A program made the translations under genes and the position numbers. Positions 7,584-18,037 of a stretch of 64,000 bases of DNA are shown here, piece after piece; position 1 is the stretch's first letter; each line of letters starts with the position of its first letter. Source of the stretch: Streptomyces sp. NBC_00190. GTDB taxonomy: Bacteria; Actinomycetota; Actinomycetes; Streptomycetales; Streptomycetaceae. The notes beneath the pieces were generated by a model, which was given only the letters and a program-made list of their open reading frames with translations, was not told where the DNA came from and made no database searches. The stretch lies in assembly GCF_036203305.1 (NCBI RefSeq), contig NZ_CP108131.1, forward strand, positions 2,852,001-2,916,000, given 5' to 3'.

Positions 7584-8375
7584 ATGCAGTCCACGCCCCG
7601 ACAGGCAGATGACCAGGCCGTCATATCCCTGCGCGGGGCCACGGCCTCGCTCGGCTCGCGCCCCGTGCTGCGCGGGATCGACCTCACCGTCCACCGCGGC
7701 GAGGTCGTCGCGCTGCTCGGCGCGAACGGCTCCGGCAAGTCCACGGCCGTGCGCGCCGTCGTCGGCCAGGTCCCGCTCACCGACGGCGCCCTGTCCCTCT
7801 TCGGAACGGACTTCAAGCGCTTCAAGGACTGGTCGCGCATCGGATACGTCCCGCAGCGCACCACCGCCGCCAGCGGCGTCCCCGCCACCGTCCGCGAGGT
7901 CGTTTCCTCCGGCCGGCTGGCCCGTACCCGCTTCGGCATCCTGCGCAAGGCCGACAAGGCCGCCGTGGAGCGCGCCCTGGCCCTCGTGGACATGGACACG
8001 CACGGCGACGCCTCCGTCAACGCCCTTTCCGGCGGCCAGCACCAGCGCGTCCTGATCGCCCGGGCGCTCGCCGTCGAGCCGGAACTCCTGATCATGGACG
8101 AGCCGATGGCCGGCGTAGACCTCGGCAACCAGGAGGTCCTCGCGAACGCCCTGCGCGAGCAGGTCGCCGCCGGCTCCACCGTCCTCCTCGTCCTGCACGA
8201 GCTGGGCCCGCTGGAGCCGCTGATCGAGCGCGCCGTCGTCCTGCGCGACGGCTGCGTGGTCCACGACGGCCCGCCCCCGGAGGCCGTCGGCCAGCACGCC
8301 CTGCCCGGCCACGACCACGTACACCCCCACGCGGCGCACGACGCCGAGCCCCTGCGGAGCGGACTGCTGAGCTGA
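7584..8375 (+). CDS. znuC: Zinc ABC transporter ATP-binding protein
   Basis: A 263-residue ABC ATPase that powers zinc import. Walker A GANGSGKS is near residue 47, the Q-loop sits in YVPQR, the signature LSGGQHQR is near 149, Walker B LLIMDEP near 168, and a switch His lies in VLHELG. The C-terminus is His-rich (GHDHVHPHAAHD), a common zinc-system feature. The start is ATG 7584 with GGAGG eight bases upstream. An ATG at 7554 overlapping the znuA stop is a weaker alternative. Its stop overlaps the znuB start. Confidence 0.94.
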   Translation: MQSTPRQADDQAVISLRGATASLGSRPVLRGIDLTVHRGEVVALLGANGSGKSTAVRAVVGQVPLTDGALSLFGTDFKRFKDWSRIGYVPQRTTAASGVPATVREVVSSGRLARTRFGILRKADKAAVERALALVDMDTHGDASVNALSGGQHQRVLIARALAVEPELLIMDEPMAGVDLGNQEVLANALREQVAAGSTVLLVLHELGPLEPLIERAVVLRDGCVVHDGPPPEAVGQHALPGHDHVHPHAAHDAEPLRSGLLS

Positions 8376-9241
8376 TGGACCTCCTCGACTACGCCTTCAT
8401 GCAGCGGGCCCTGATCGCGGCCTTCCTCGTCGGGATCACGGCGCCCGCGATCGGTACGTACCTCGTCCAGCGCCGCCAGGCCGTCATGGGCGACGGCATC
8501 GGCCACGTGGCCATGACCGGTGTCGCCCTCGGCTTCCTGCTCAACACCAGCCCGGTGTGGATGGCCACCCTGGTCGCCGTCGTCGGCGCGGTGGGCATGG
8601 AGCTCATCCGCTCCCGCGGCAAGACCAGCGGCGACATCGCGCTCGCCATGCTCTTCTACGGCGGCCTGGCCGGCGGTGTCTTGATCATCAACATGGCCGG
8701 CGGCTCCACCGCCAACCTGAGCAGCTACCTCTTCGGCGGCATCGCCACCGTCGCGCCGCAGGACGTCACGGCTGCGGTGATCCTCGCCGCCTTCGTCATC
8801 ACCGTCACCATCGGACTGCGCCGCCAGCTGTTCGCCATCAGCCAGGACGAGGAGTTCGCCCGGGTCACCGGCCTGCCGGTACGCGCACTGAACCTCCTGA
8901 TGGCCGTCACGGCCGCCGTCACCGTCACGGTGGCCATGCGCATCGTGGGCCTGCTGCTGGTCAGCGCGATGATGGTGATCCCCGTCGCGGCAGCCCAGCG
9001 CGTGACCCGCGGGTTCGTCGCGACCCTGTCCCTCGCGATGGCGATCGGCGTGGTGGTCTCCCTGACGGGCGTGACCGCCACGTACTACCTCGACGCGCCC
9101 TCGGGGGCGACGATCGTGCTGCTCGCCATCGCCGTCTTCACGGTGATGGCGGCCGTGTCGACGCCACTGGCCAGGCGCCGGGCGAAAGCGGCCCGGATCG
9201 CCGCCGAAGAGGTCTGTACGCGGGACGATGTGAAGGTCTGA
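8375..9241 (+). CDS. znuB: Zinc ABC transporter permease
   Basis: A 288-residue polytopic membrane permease of the ABC-3 family with about eight to nine hydrophobic helices. Family marks are APAIGTYLVQRRQAVMGDGIGHVAMTG near the N-terminus and RIVGLLLVSAMMVIPVAAAQ in the second half. Its ATG overlaps the znuC stop (TGATG). With ZnuA and ZnuC it forms the high-affinity zinc importer in the cytoplasmic membrane. The short tail after the last helix is basic (RRRAKAARIAAEEV). Confidence 0.94.
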   Translation: MDLLDYAFMQRALIAAFLVGITAPAIGTYLVQRRQAVMGDGIGHVAMTGVALGFLLNTSPVWMATLVAVVGAVGMELIRSRGKTSGDIALAMLFYGGLAGGVLIINMAGGSTANLSSYLFGGIATVAPQDVTAAVILAAFVITVTIGLRRQLFAISQDEEFARVTGLPVRALNLLMAVTAAVTVTVAMRIVGLLLVSAMMVIPVAAAQRVTRGFVATLSLAMAIGVVVSLTGVTATYYLDAPSGATIVLLAIAVFTVMAAVSTPLARRRAKAARIAAEEVCTRDDVKV

Positions 9242-9292
9242 CCGGACCGGCCGCCTGGCACAATGGCGGCAGGCCGATACGAGGAGGAACCG

Positions 9293-9724
9293 GTGGCGAC
9301 TGCGCCTGGCGAGACGAATACCGCGCCAGTACGAGGACGATCCACCCGGCAGCGCGCCGCCGTGGCGGCGGCCCTGGACGAGGTGGACGAGTTCCGCAGC
9401 GCCCAGGAGCTCCACGACATGCTCAAGCACCGTGGCGACTCCGTGGGCCTGACCACCGTCTACCGCACCCTCCAGTCGCTCGCGGACGCCGGCGAGGTCG
9501 ACGTGCTGCGCACGAGCGACGGCGAGTCCGTCTACCGGCGCTGCTCGACCGGGGACCACCACCACCACCTGGTCTGCCGCAAGTGCGGCAAGGCGGTGGA
9601 GGTGGAGGGCCCGGCCGTGGAGAAGTGGGCGGAGTCCATCGCGGCCGAGCACGGCTACGTGAACGTGGCCCACACGGTGGAGATCTTCGGCACCTGCGCG
9701 GAGTGCGCGGCCGCCGCCTCCTAG
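9293..9724 (+). CDS. zur: Zinc uptake regulator of the Fur family
   Basis: A 143-residue Fur-family repressor. The winged helix lies at about residues 8-80 (RQRAAVAAALDEVDEFRSAQELHDML, then GLTTVYRTLQSLADAGEVDVL). A metal-binding region follows with GDHHHHLVCRKCG and C-terminal CAEC, two CxxC pairs for structural zinc. The start is GTG 9293, just after GAGGAGGAA. It forms the last gene of the znu operon and probably closes the loop on the boxes at 6553-6589. The TAG stop overlaps the stop of the convergent gene in the single tetramer CTAG. Confidence 0.93.
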   Translation: MATAPGETNTAPVRGRSTRQRAAVAAALDEVDEFRSAQELHDMLKHRGDSVGLTTVYRTLQSLADAGEVDVLRTSDGESVYRRCSTGDHHHHLVCRKCGKAVEVEGPAVEKWAESIAAEHGYVNVAHTVEIFGTCAECAAAAS

Positions 9725-10281
9725 AGTCGCTTCAGGTTCCGGTCGAGGATCGCCCGCAGGCGGTCGACGTCGGCCGGGTCCTGGACACCCCGCTTGGGCA
9801 GGACCGTCATGGCCACCGCCCCCTTGTCGTCACTGAGCATGACGAACGCCTCGGCCGTCTCCGCGTACCTCGGCTGCGCCGCCCAGCCGATTCGCGTCCG
9901 GGAGGCGGCCGTCGTCACCTCGACTCCGGCCGCGTCCACGACGGTACGGGCCTCCCCCGCCTTCTCCAGCAGTCCGCCGAAGGCGCGCGCCTGGAGCCGC
10001 GGGCCGAACAGCACGAAGGCCCACAGCACCGTCCCGCCGACGAGGAGGCCCGCCGGTCTCCCCGCCGCGCTCTGCGCATCCACCAGCGCCAGCAGGCCGA
10101 GCCCCAGCAACAGCGTCCCGGCGAAGACGAACATCCCCCGCCGACGGCGCCCCTGGGCCGTGCGCGCGTCCCGGACGCGCAGCGCCTGCGCGAGGTCCGC
10201 CTTGGTCGTCCGGTAGACGAGCTCGACCGCCTGCCCGTCCTGCCGGGCCGCCTGCGCGTTCATGTCCATATCCATGTCCAT
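9721..10281 (-). CDS. YcxB-like membrane protein
   Basis: A 186-residue protein with two adjacent membrane helices (about residues 49-67 and 76-94) followed by a soluble domain containing VVDAAGVEVTTAASRTRIGWAA and FVMLSDDKGAVAMTVLPKRG, the pattern of YcxB-like C-terminal domains. It has no assigned function. The start is repetitive (MDMDMDMN, from tandem GTCCAT hexamers), so any of four ATGs at 10281, 10275, 10269 or 10263 could be used. It is convergent with zur, the two stop codons sharing CTAG at 9721-9724. Confidence 0.78.
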   Translation of the reverse strand: MDMDMDMNAQAARQDGQAVELVYRTTKADLAQALRVRDARTAQGRRRRGMFVFAGTLLLGLGLLALVDAQSAAGRPAGLLVGGTVLWAFVLFGPRLQARAFGGLLEKAGEARTVVDAAGVEVTTAASRTRIGWAAQPRYAETAEAFVMLSDDKGAVAMTVLPKRGVQDPADVDRLRAILDRNLKRL

Positions 10282-10318
10282 GACAGCGGAGCCTATCGCC
10301 GGGACGCGCGGCCGCCCG

Positions 10319-11140
10319 TCAGCCGGTGGGGGCGTCGGGCTGGTTCGGGACGGCCCCGCCGAAGCGGCGGTCGCGCTGGGCGTACTCCAGGCAGGCCCGC
10401 CACAGGTCGCGGCGGTCGAAGTCCGGCCACAGCACGTCCTGGTAGACCATCTCGGCGTAGGCGCTCTGCCAGATCAGGTAGTTGGAGGTCCGCTGCTCGC
10501 CGCTCGGGCGCAGGAACAGGTCCACGTCCGGCATGTCCGGGTAGTAGATGTACTTCGCGAAGGTCTTCTCGTTCACCTTCGACGGGTCCAGCTTCCCGGC
10601 GGCGACATCGCGGGCGATGGCCTGCGCCGCGTCCGCGATCTCCGCGCGGCCGCCGTAGTTGACGCAGAAGTACAGGGTCATCGCGTCGTTGTCGACGGTC
10701 TGCTCCTGGGCGACCTGGAGCTCCTGGACGACCGACTTCCACATCTTCGGCATGCGGCCGACCCAGCGGATGCGGATGCCCAGCTCGTTCATCTCGTCGC
10801 GGCGGCGCCGGATGACATCGCGGTTGAAGTTCATGAGGAAGCGCACCTCGTCGGGCGAGCGCTTCCAGTTCTCCGTCGAGAAGGCGTAGAGGGAGAGGTT
10901 CTTGACGCCCATCTCCAGGCAGCCCTTGAGCACGTCGAGGACGACGCCCTCGCCGACCTTGTGGCCCTCCGTGCGCGGCAGGCCGCGCTCCTTGGCCCAG
11001 CGGCCGTTGCCATCCATGACGATGGCCACGTGGTTCGGGACCAGCTCGCCGGGGATCTTCGGCGGGACCGCACCGGACGGGTGCGGCTCGGGAACCTTGT
11101 ACTCGCGGCGAGAGCGTCCCAGAATCCCGCGTCGTGCCAT
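10319..11140 (-). CDS. uppS: Isoprenyl transferase (undecaprenyl diphosphate synthase family)
   Basis: A 273-residue cis-prenyltransferase that elongates farnesyl or related diphosphates with isopentenyl units to make the lipid carrier for cell wall synthesis. Signatures are [20 protein letters not shown] (catalytic Asp at residue 43), [27 protein letters not shown], and the C-terminal [25 protein letters not shown]. The start is ATG 11140, with GGAG eight bases upstream, 11 bases after the recO stop, so the two are co-transcribed. Chain length specificity cannot be told from sequence alone. Confidence 0.95.
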   Translation of the reverse strand: MARRGILGRSRREYKVPEPHPSGAVPPKIPGELVPNHVAIVMDGNGRWAKERGLPRTEGHKVGEGVVLDVLKGCLEMGVKNLSLYAFSTENWKRSPDEVRFLMNFNRDVIRRRRDEMNELGIRIRWVGRMPKMWKSVVQELQVAQEQTVDNDAMTLYFCVNYGGRAEIADAAQAIARDVAAGKLDPSKVNEKTFAKYIYYPDMPDVDLFLRPSGEQRTSNYLIWQSAYAEMVYQDVLWPDFDRRDLWRACLEYAQRDRRFGGAVPNQPDAPTG

Positions 11141-11151
11141 GTGCCCAGCTC

Positions 11152-11898
11152 CTATTTCTCGACGTATCGCAGGGAGCGTAGCCCGCGCTCCAGATGCCAG
11201 TGCAAATAGGCCGAGACCAGCCCGCTGCCCTCCCGCACGTGACGCGCCTCGCACGCGTCGGCATGCCCCCAGTCGCCCGTCAGCAGCGCGCTGAGGAGGG
11301 CGATGGCCTCCGACGAGGGTACGACGCTGCCGGGCACACGGCAGTCCCCGCATATCACCCCGCCCGCGGCGACGGAGAAATGCCGGTTGGGACCGTGGAT
11401 CCCGCACTTCGCGCAGTCCTCGAAGCTGGGCGCGTAGCCGTTGACGGCGAGGGAGCGCAGCAGGAAGGCGTCGAGGATGAGGTGCGGTTCGTGTTCGCCC
11501 CGCGAGAGCGTGCGCAGGGCGCCGACGAGCAGCAGGTACTGCTGTACGGCGGGCTCGCCCTCGTTCTCGGTGAAGCGCTCGGCGGTCTCCAGCATGGCGG
11601 TGCCGGCGGTGTAGCGGGCGTAGTCGGTGACGATGCCGTTGCCGTAGGGGGCGATGATCTCGGTCTGGGTGCAGAGCGGCAGGCTGCGGCCGATCAGCTC
11701 GCTGCCGCGGGCGAAGAACTGCACGTCGGCGTGGGAGAAAGGTTCCAGCCCGGCACCGAATTTGGACTTCGTACGCCGCACCCCGCGGGCGACGGCCCGT
11801 ACCCGGCCGTGGCCTCGGGTCAGCAGCGTGATGATGCGGTCCGCCTCACCCAGCTTCTGGGTGCGCAGCACGATGCCGTCGTCGCGGAACAGACTCAT
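11152..11898 (-). CDS. recO: DNA repair protein RecO
   Basis: A 248-residue RecF-pathway mediator that loads RecA at single-stranded gaps with RecR. An OB-fold N-terminus ([37 protein letters not shown]) is followed by a helical domain and a four-cysteine zinc site (CAKCG near residue 163 and CGDC near 185). The start is ATG 11898. It is the first gene of a recO-uppS unit and is followed on the other side by the permease terminator. Confidence 0.95.
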   Translation of the reverse strand: MSLFRDDGIVLRTQKLGEADRIITLLTRGHGRVRAVARGVRRTKSKFGAGLEPFSHADVQFFARGSELIGRSLPLCTQTEIIAPYGNGIVTDYARYTAGTAMLETAERFTENEGEPAVQQYLLLVGALRTLSRGEHEPHLILDAFLLRSLAVNGYAPSFEDCAKCGIHGPNRHFSVAAGGVICGDCRVPGSVVPSSEAIALLSALLTGDWGHADACEARHVREGSGLVSAYLHWHLERGLRSLRYVEK

Positions 11899-11954
11899 GC
11901 GCCCATTGTCGCCTGTACGGGGGGCCGTACGGGGACACCTCCGGGACGGCGACG

Positions 11955-11992
11955 GCCCCTCGTCCGGACGGGGGGAAGTCCGGGCGAGGGGC
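11955..11992 (-). terminator. Terminator of the NCS2 permease gene
   Basis: A 15-bp stem with one mismatch (11955-11969 with 11978-11992) and an eight-base G/A loop, 18 bases after the permease stop. Confidence 0.75.
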
Positions 11993-12010
11993 GATCACCC
12001 CTTGGGAGGG

Positions 12011-13573
12011 TCAGGGGGCCGGCGTTCCCGCGTCGTCGGCCTTCTCCGCCCCGGCCGGGGCGGCGGCGGCCTGGGCGGGCACCGCCGCGGCGACCGGCTC
12101 GGCAGCGGCGACCGGCTCAGCAGCGGCGGACTCCTCCGGCTCGGCCGGAACCTCGGCGGCGACGGCGTCGGCATCGGCATCGGCGGACTCAGGGGCGGCC
12201 GGGACAGCCGGGGCCTCGGCCTTCGTCAGCCCGTTGAAGATCAGGTTGAGGACGATGGCGGCCGTGGCACCGAGGGTGACACCGCTGTTGAGCAGCGAGG
12301 ACAGGTCCGCGTTCATGTGCTTGGTGAAGAAGACGGGCACGGTCGCGGGGAGCAGGGCGAAGGCGAGGGAGACGCCCACGATCAGCGCGTTCTTCTCCTC
12401 CTTGAGGTCGACCTTGCCCAGGGTCTGGATACCGGCCAGGGCGACCATGCCGAACATCACGGTCGCGGCGCCACCGAGGACCCCGTGCGGGACGGCGGCG
12501 ACGATCGCCGCGGCCTTGGGCAGCAGACCCAGGATGATCATGAAGACGCCGGCGGCGACGACCACGAACCGGCTCTTGACCTTCGTCATCCGCACCAGGC
12601 CGACGTTCTCGGCGAAGGCCACGTACGGGAAGGAGTTCAGGACACCGCCGAGGGCGGTCGCCGCGCCGTCGGCACGCAGGGCGCGGGCCACGGTCTCGCT
12701 GTCGACCTCCTTGCCCACGATGTCGCCGACCGCGTACGTGTCACCCGTCGTCTCGACCATCGTGATCAGCATGACGATCAGCATGAGGACGATCGGGAAC
12801 CACTCGAACTTCGGGACGCCGAAGTGGAAGGGGGTGGTGACCCCGATCCAGGCGGAGTTGCCGACGTCGCCGAACTTCGCGTCGCCGAGGAGGAACGCGG
12901 TCGCGGTGCCGCCGACCAGGCCGAGCAGGATGGAGATGCTGGAGAGGAACGGCTTGCCGATCCTCATCAGGACGAGGATGAAGAGCATCGTGCCGCCGGC
13001 GTACGCGAAGTTCTTCGGGTCGCCGAAGTCCGGGCTGCCGAGGCCGCCGGCCGCGTCGTTGAGGCCGACCGGGATCAGGACGATGCCCAGCACGGTGATC
13101 ACGGTGCCCGTGACGACCGGCGGGAAGAGCCGCATGACCGTCCGGAACGCCTTGGCGGGCAGCCAGGCGAAGGCGAAGGTCGCGATGCCGGCGGTGATGA
13201 CCGCGCCGTAGATGACCAGCAGCGCGGCGGTCCCGCCGCCCGCGCCGAGGCCGATGGCGATCATCGGGGAGACGGCCGTGAAGGTCACGCCCTGGATGAG
13301 CGGCAGCCGCGCGCCGATCCGGCCGATGCCCCAGGCCTGGATGATGGAGGCGATACCGCAGGTGAACAGGTCCGCGTTGATCAGGTAGACCAGCTGCTCA
13401 GGGCTCAGCTTCAGCGCGTTGCCCACGATGATCGGAACGATCACCGCACCGGCGTAGAAGGCGAGTACGTGCTGGAAGCCGTACAGCGCGAGCTTGGGGA
13501 GGGGGAGCACCTCGTCGACCGGGTGCGTGCTCTGCTCTCCGTCGACGGAAAGCCGGGCGGCGACACGTGCCAT
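12011..13573 (-). CDS. NCS2 family nucleobase:cation symporter (uracil/xanthine permease type)
   Basis: A 520-residue transporter with about 12-14 membrane helices importing a purine or pyrimidine base with a cation. Family marks include LALYGFQHVLAFYAGAVIVPIIVG, LPLIQGVTFTAVSPMIAIG, VETTGDTYAVGDIVGKEVD (substrate and cation site region) and GGVLNSFPYVAFAENVGLVRMTKVKSRFVV. The last 65 or so residues are an unusual Ala/Pro/Glu-rich, probably disordered cytoplasmic tail. I chose ATG 13573, because the longer in-frame start at 13681 adds an unconserved stretch. Substrate (uracil or xanthine) cannot be fixed from sequence. Confidence 0.9.
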   Translation of the reverse strand: MARVAARLSVDGEQSTHPVDEVLPLPKLALYGFQHVLAFYAGAVIVPIIVGNALKLSPEQLVYLINADLFTCGIASIIQAWGIGRIGARLPLIQGVTFTAVSPMIAIGLGAGGGTAALLVIYGAVITAGIATFAFAWLPAKAFRTVMRLFPPVVTGTVITVLGIVLIPVGLNDAAGGLGSPDFGDPKNFAYAGGTMLFILVLMRIGKPFLSSISILLGLVGGTATAFLLGDAKFGDVGNSAWIGVTTPFHFGVPKFEWFPIVLMLIVMLITMVETTGDTYAVGDIVGKEVDSETVARALRADGAATALGGVLNSFPYVAFAENVGLVRMTKVKSRFVVVAAGVFMIILGLLPKAAAIVAAVPHGVLGGAATVMFGMVALAGIQTLGKVDLKEEKNALIVGVSLAFALLPATVPVFFTKHMNADLSSLLNSGVTLGATAAIVLNLIFNGLTKAEAPAVPAAPESADADADAVAAEVPAEPEESAAAEPVAAAEPVAAAVPAQAAAAPAGAEKADDAGTPAP

Positions 13574-14197
13574 CTCTGCCTTGCCCTTCAAAGAGGTGAG
13601 GTAAGTGAGAGGAGATCTGGTTATCCCTGGCCGGAGTGGGTCGCTAACCCGTTGATCCGCCAGGGTTGTCAGTGCGTTCACGTGAATCGAAGCCCCGCTG
13701 TGTTACGGGCGTCGTCTCGTCGTGTGACCGGAATTGAACGCCTGTGGGAGGCCTCACAGATATCGTCGACGTCTACAAATTGTTGACGATCAGCGATCTT
13801 CGATCTGTCGGTTTCTCCAGTGGTGGAGACCTCGGCGCTGGAGTATGCGGAACACCGCCCGAAAGCATGCATGACCACCGCGCAGTTGCGAAGCGCCGCG
13901 GCAACTCCCCACGCCACGGCCCGTTGTGCACTTCGGGCCCGCAAAGCAGCAGTCCCCGCTCCTGCCGTCCAAGGGGTGGGACGCGTGGTGTCCCGAGCGG
14001 GCGTCACCCGGCCCGTACGGCCGCCCGGAGGGTACGAATCCGGTCGCACGAGGCCGGATCGTTACGTCCGGCGGAGCCGTTTCGGGCGGCTTTGGCGAGC
14101 CCGCCCGTACAGGAGGCGAGCCCGCCCGTACACGAGCCGGGGCCCGGCGGATGTCCGCCGGGCCCCGGGGAGTGCCTGTCCGGTCGCGCTCACGCGC
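13574..14197. other. Gene-free region with a palindrome
   Basis: A 624-base stretch without a convincing gene. Open frames here have poor codon bias and no recognisable product. It must hold the promoter and leader of the leftward permease. GTCTACAAATTGTTGAC (13771-13787) is a near-perfect 17-bp palindrome centred on one A, with an outer repeat ATCGTC/GACGAT at 13762-13767 and 13785-13790. Its form suits a GntR-type regulator. The right end (about 14090-14170) is rich in short repeats of GAGCCCGCCCGTAC. Confidence 0.5.
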
Positions 14198-14893
14198 TCA
14201 GGGCGCCCGTACCGCCGACAGCAGCCGGACCACCTCGTCCGTGTCGATGCGCAGCGCGGCGCCCACGGTGGAGAGCACCTCGCGCTCCGCGGGGGTGTAC
14301 GGACCGTCCGCGAGCGCGATACGGGCACCCTGCAGCAGGATCGACTCACGGCCCGGGCCCGCCAGGTGCGGGGCCAGCGGCTCCAGGGCCTCGTGGAGCT
14401 CTATCGACAGCGCGGCCCCGCAGCATTCCGGAACGTCGTACAGCCCGAGCCGCCCCTGGTCGGTGGACAGCGCCTCCACGAGGGACTCCAGCTGCTCCTC
14501 CGCGCAGTCCTGGAAGCCCGCGGCCCGTACGGCGCTCACCGCGGTCTCCAGCGCGCTGCGCGAGGCCGTCCCGCCCGCGGCGAGCACGGCCAGCGCCACG
14601 GTGTGCACCGCGTCGCGCAGCATCGCGGTGAAGCGGGTGGTGGTGAGGTGGTCCAGGACGTCGGTCTCGAAGCGCTCGCGGCAGCCCTGGCACTCGACGA
14701 CGGGCCCGGCGGAGCCGCGCGGCAGCAGCGGCACGCCGACGACGGTGAACCGGCGGCGCCCGGTGCGCCTGCGGTAGTTGCGGTCTCCACCACAGGCGGG
14801 GCAGAAGAATTCCCCGTCGCCCACGGTGCTCCAGGTGGTACGGATGCCCCAGACCGTCAGCTTCCGGCCGTCCCCACCCCGAACTGGCAGCAC
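14198..14893 (-). CDS. Zinc-ribbon protein with TerB-like tellurite-resistance domain
   Basis: A 231-residue soluble protein. The N-terminal part has a zinc ribbon (FFCPACGGDRNYRRRTGRRRF, then VECQGCRERFETD, about residues 25-70). The C-terminal part repeats the helical TerB pattern (ILLQGARIALADGPYTPAEREVLSTVGAALRI). The start is GTG 14893, placed by GGAGG seven bases upstream, although the frame is open further back. TerB-like domains occur in membrane-associated stress systems, but no function is established for this short form. It stands alone between gene-free DNA and a dehydrogenase. Confidence 0.8.
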   Translation of the reverse strand: MLPVRGGDGRKLTVWGIRTTWSTVGDGEFFCPACGGDRNYRRRTGRRRFTVVGVPLLPRGSAGPVVECQGCRERFETDVLDHLTTTRFTAMLRDAVHTVALAVLAAGGTASRSALETAVSAVRAAGFQDCAEEQLESLVEALSTDQGRLGLYDVPECCGAALSIELHEALEPLAPHLAGPGRESILLQGARIALADGPYTPAEREVLSTVGAALRIDTDEVVRLLSAVRAP

Positions 14894-15079
14894 GTCGCAC
14901 CTCCGTAACTCCCCCGTGGTCCCTCGGACACGGGCGGGGCCCCACCGGCAACGTCGCCGGGTTGGCGTGATGTTAGCCACATCGATGAGGATGCGTCAGT
15001 CGTGTGACAAGACAACCTGTCGCGGGACCCGGACTTGGCCGATCTGCGCCCCCCGCGAGCGCCCCCTATGGTCTGCGGC

Positions 15080-15838
15080 ATGAATCAGAAGTCCTGCCTG
15101 GTGACCGGTGCCGCGAGCGGGATCGGCCGGGCCACCGCCGTGCTGCTCGCCCGCTCGGGTGCCCTGGTGACCGCCGCCGACGTCAACGGCCCCGGGGTCG
15201 AGGCCCTGCGCACGGAATTGGCCGACGAGGGGCACGCCGTCACCGCGGTCGCCGGTGACGTCGCCGATCCGGAGGCCAACCGCGCGATGATCGCCGCCGC
15301 GGTCGGGGCCTACGGGCGCCTTGACGTCGCCGTGGCGAACGCCGGGGTGCTCCCCCTTTCGGATGTACGGGAGACCAGTCCTGACGACTGGGACCACGTC
15401 ATGGCCGTCGACGGCCGGGGGATGTTCCTGACCTGCAAGTACGCCATCGAGGCGATGACCGCGCAGCCGCGGCCCGGCGGGGCGCTGGTCTGCGTGTCCT
15501 CGATCTCGGGGGTGGCCGGGCAGGCCCGGCAGGCGGCGTACGGGCCGGCGAAGTTCGTGGCGTCGGGGCTGACCAAGCACCTCGCGGTGGAGTGGGCGGC
15601 GCGCGGGATCCGGGTCAACGCGGTGGCCCCGGGGACCATCCGTACGGAGCGGGTGCTGGCGCTGAAGGACGAGCCGGGAGGGCCGGAGTACCTCGAGGAG
15701 ATGGCGGGGGCCCACCCGATGGGCCGGCTCGGCGAGCCGGAGGAGGTCGCCCGGGTCATCGCCTTCCTGGCGTCCGACGCGGCTTCGTTCGTGACGGGCG
15801 TGGTCCTGCCGGTGGACGGCGGCTACCTGGCCCGGTGA
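15080..15838 (+). CDS. Short-chain dehydrogenase/reductase
   Basis: A 252-residue SDR oxidoreductase. The cofactor motif TGAASGIG lies at residues 8-15, an acidic D follows in AADVNG (suggesting NAD preference), NAGVL and the catalytic Ser in VSSISG are visible, and the catalytic YxxxK is YGPAK near residue 154. The end FVTGVVLPVDGGYLA is typical of the classical family. The start is ATG 15080. The substrate is not predictable. It is convergent with leuA across a terminator. Confidence 0.9.
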   Translation: MNQKSCLVTGAASGIGRATAVLLARSGALVTAADVNGPGVEALRTELADEGHAVTAVAGDVADPEANRAMIAAAVGAYGRLDVAVANAGVLPLSDVRETSPDDWDHVMAVDGRGMFLTCKYAIEAMTAQPRPGGALVCVSSISGVAGQARQAAYGPAKFVASGLTKHLAVEWAARGIRVNAVAPGTIRTERVLALKDEPGGPEYLEEMAGAHPMGRLGEPEEVARVIAFLASDAASFVTGVVLPVDGGYLAR

Positions 15839-15855
15839 GGCGCCGGGAAACGGCG

Positions 15856-15889
15856 GAACCCCGCCCCTCCGGGTGGAGGGACGGGGTTC
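15856..15889. terminator. Bidirectional terminator between the SDR gene and leuA
   Basis: A 15-bp stem with one C.A mismatch (15856-15870 with 15875-15889) and the loop GGGT, between convergent genes. Confidence 0.85.
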
Positions 15890-15902
15890 ACGTACGAGCG
15901 GG

Positions 15903-17774
<1,872 letters not shown>

Positions 17775-17793
<19 letters not shown>

Positions 17794-17822
17794 CAGCTAA
17801 GGAGAAGCAGCCCGATACGCAT
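17775..17822 (-). CDS. leuL: leuA leader peptide
   Basis: A 15-codon ORF, MRIGLLLLSCRGEGL, about 100 bases upstream of leuA. Four consecutive Leu codons (CTG CTT CTC CTT, 17799-17810) form the sensor, and a fifth Leu is the last residue. When leucyl-tRNA is scarce a ribosome should stall in the run and keep the downstream hairpin from forming as it would during normal translation. Leucine leader peptides before leuA are known in actinobacteria. The frame, start and stop are read directly here, but no strong ribosome binding site is obvious. Confidence 0.75.
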
Positions 17823-18037
17823 GATGGGCCGAGCCTAGCCGAGCCGCGCCGTAAAGCGAGGACCTGTTTCAGTATGCAAGACCCGCCTGTCCGATTTGTA
17901 CCTAATGTGAGCTACGCCTCTCCCCATCCCCCCGAGTCAGGCCGATCCGTCAACCGGGCGCCACGGATTTCAGACAAGTGAATGAATCATGGTCGCAGGT
18001 AGTGACACGACGATGACCCACTGCCACATTGCCGGGC

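Noticed and set aside
10262..11209. Plus-strand open frame across uppS
   Set aside because: Entirely opposite the isoprenyl transferase, whose motifs are certain. Its composition is that of a reverse-strand shadow.
12011..13790. Purine riboswitch before the NCS2 permease
   Set aside because: The leader does not show the purine riboswitch core, and such elements are rare in actinobacteria.
13820..14908. Long plus-strand open frame across the gene-free region and the TerB-like gene
   Set aside because: Most of it lies opposite the TerB-like gene, and the first 370 bases have uneven codon bias and no recognisable product.
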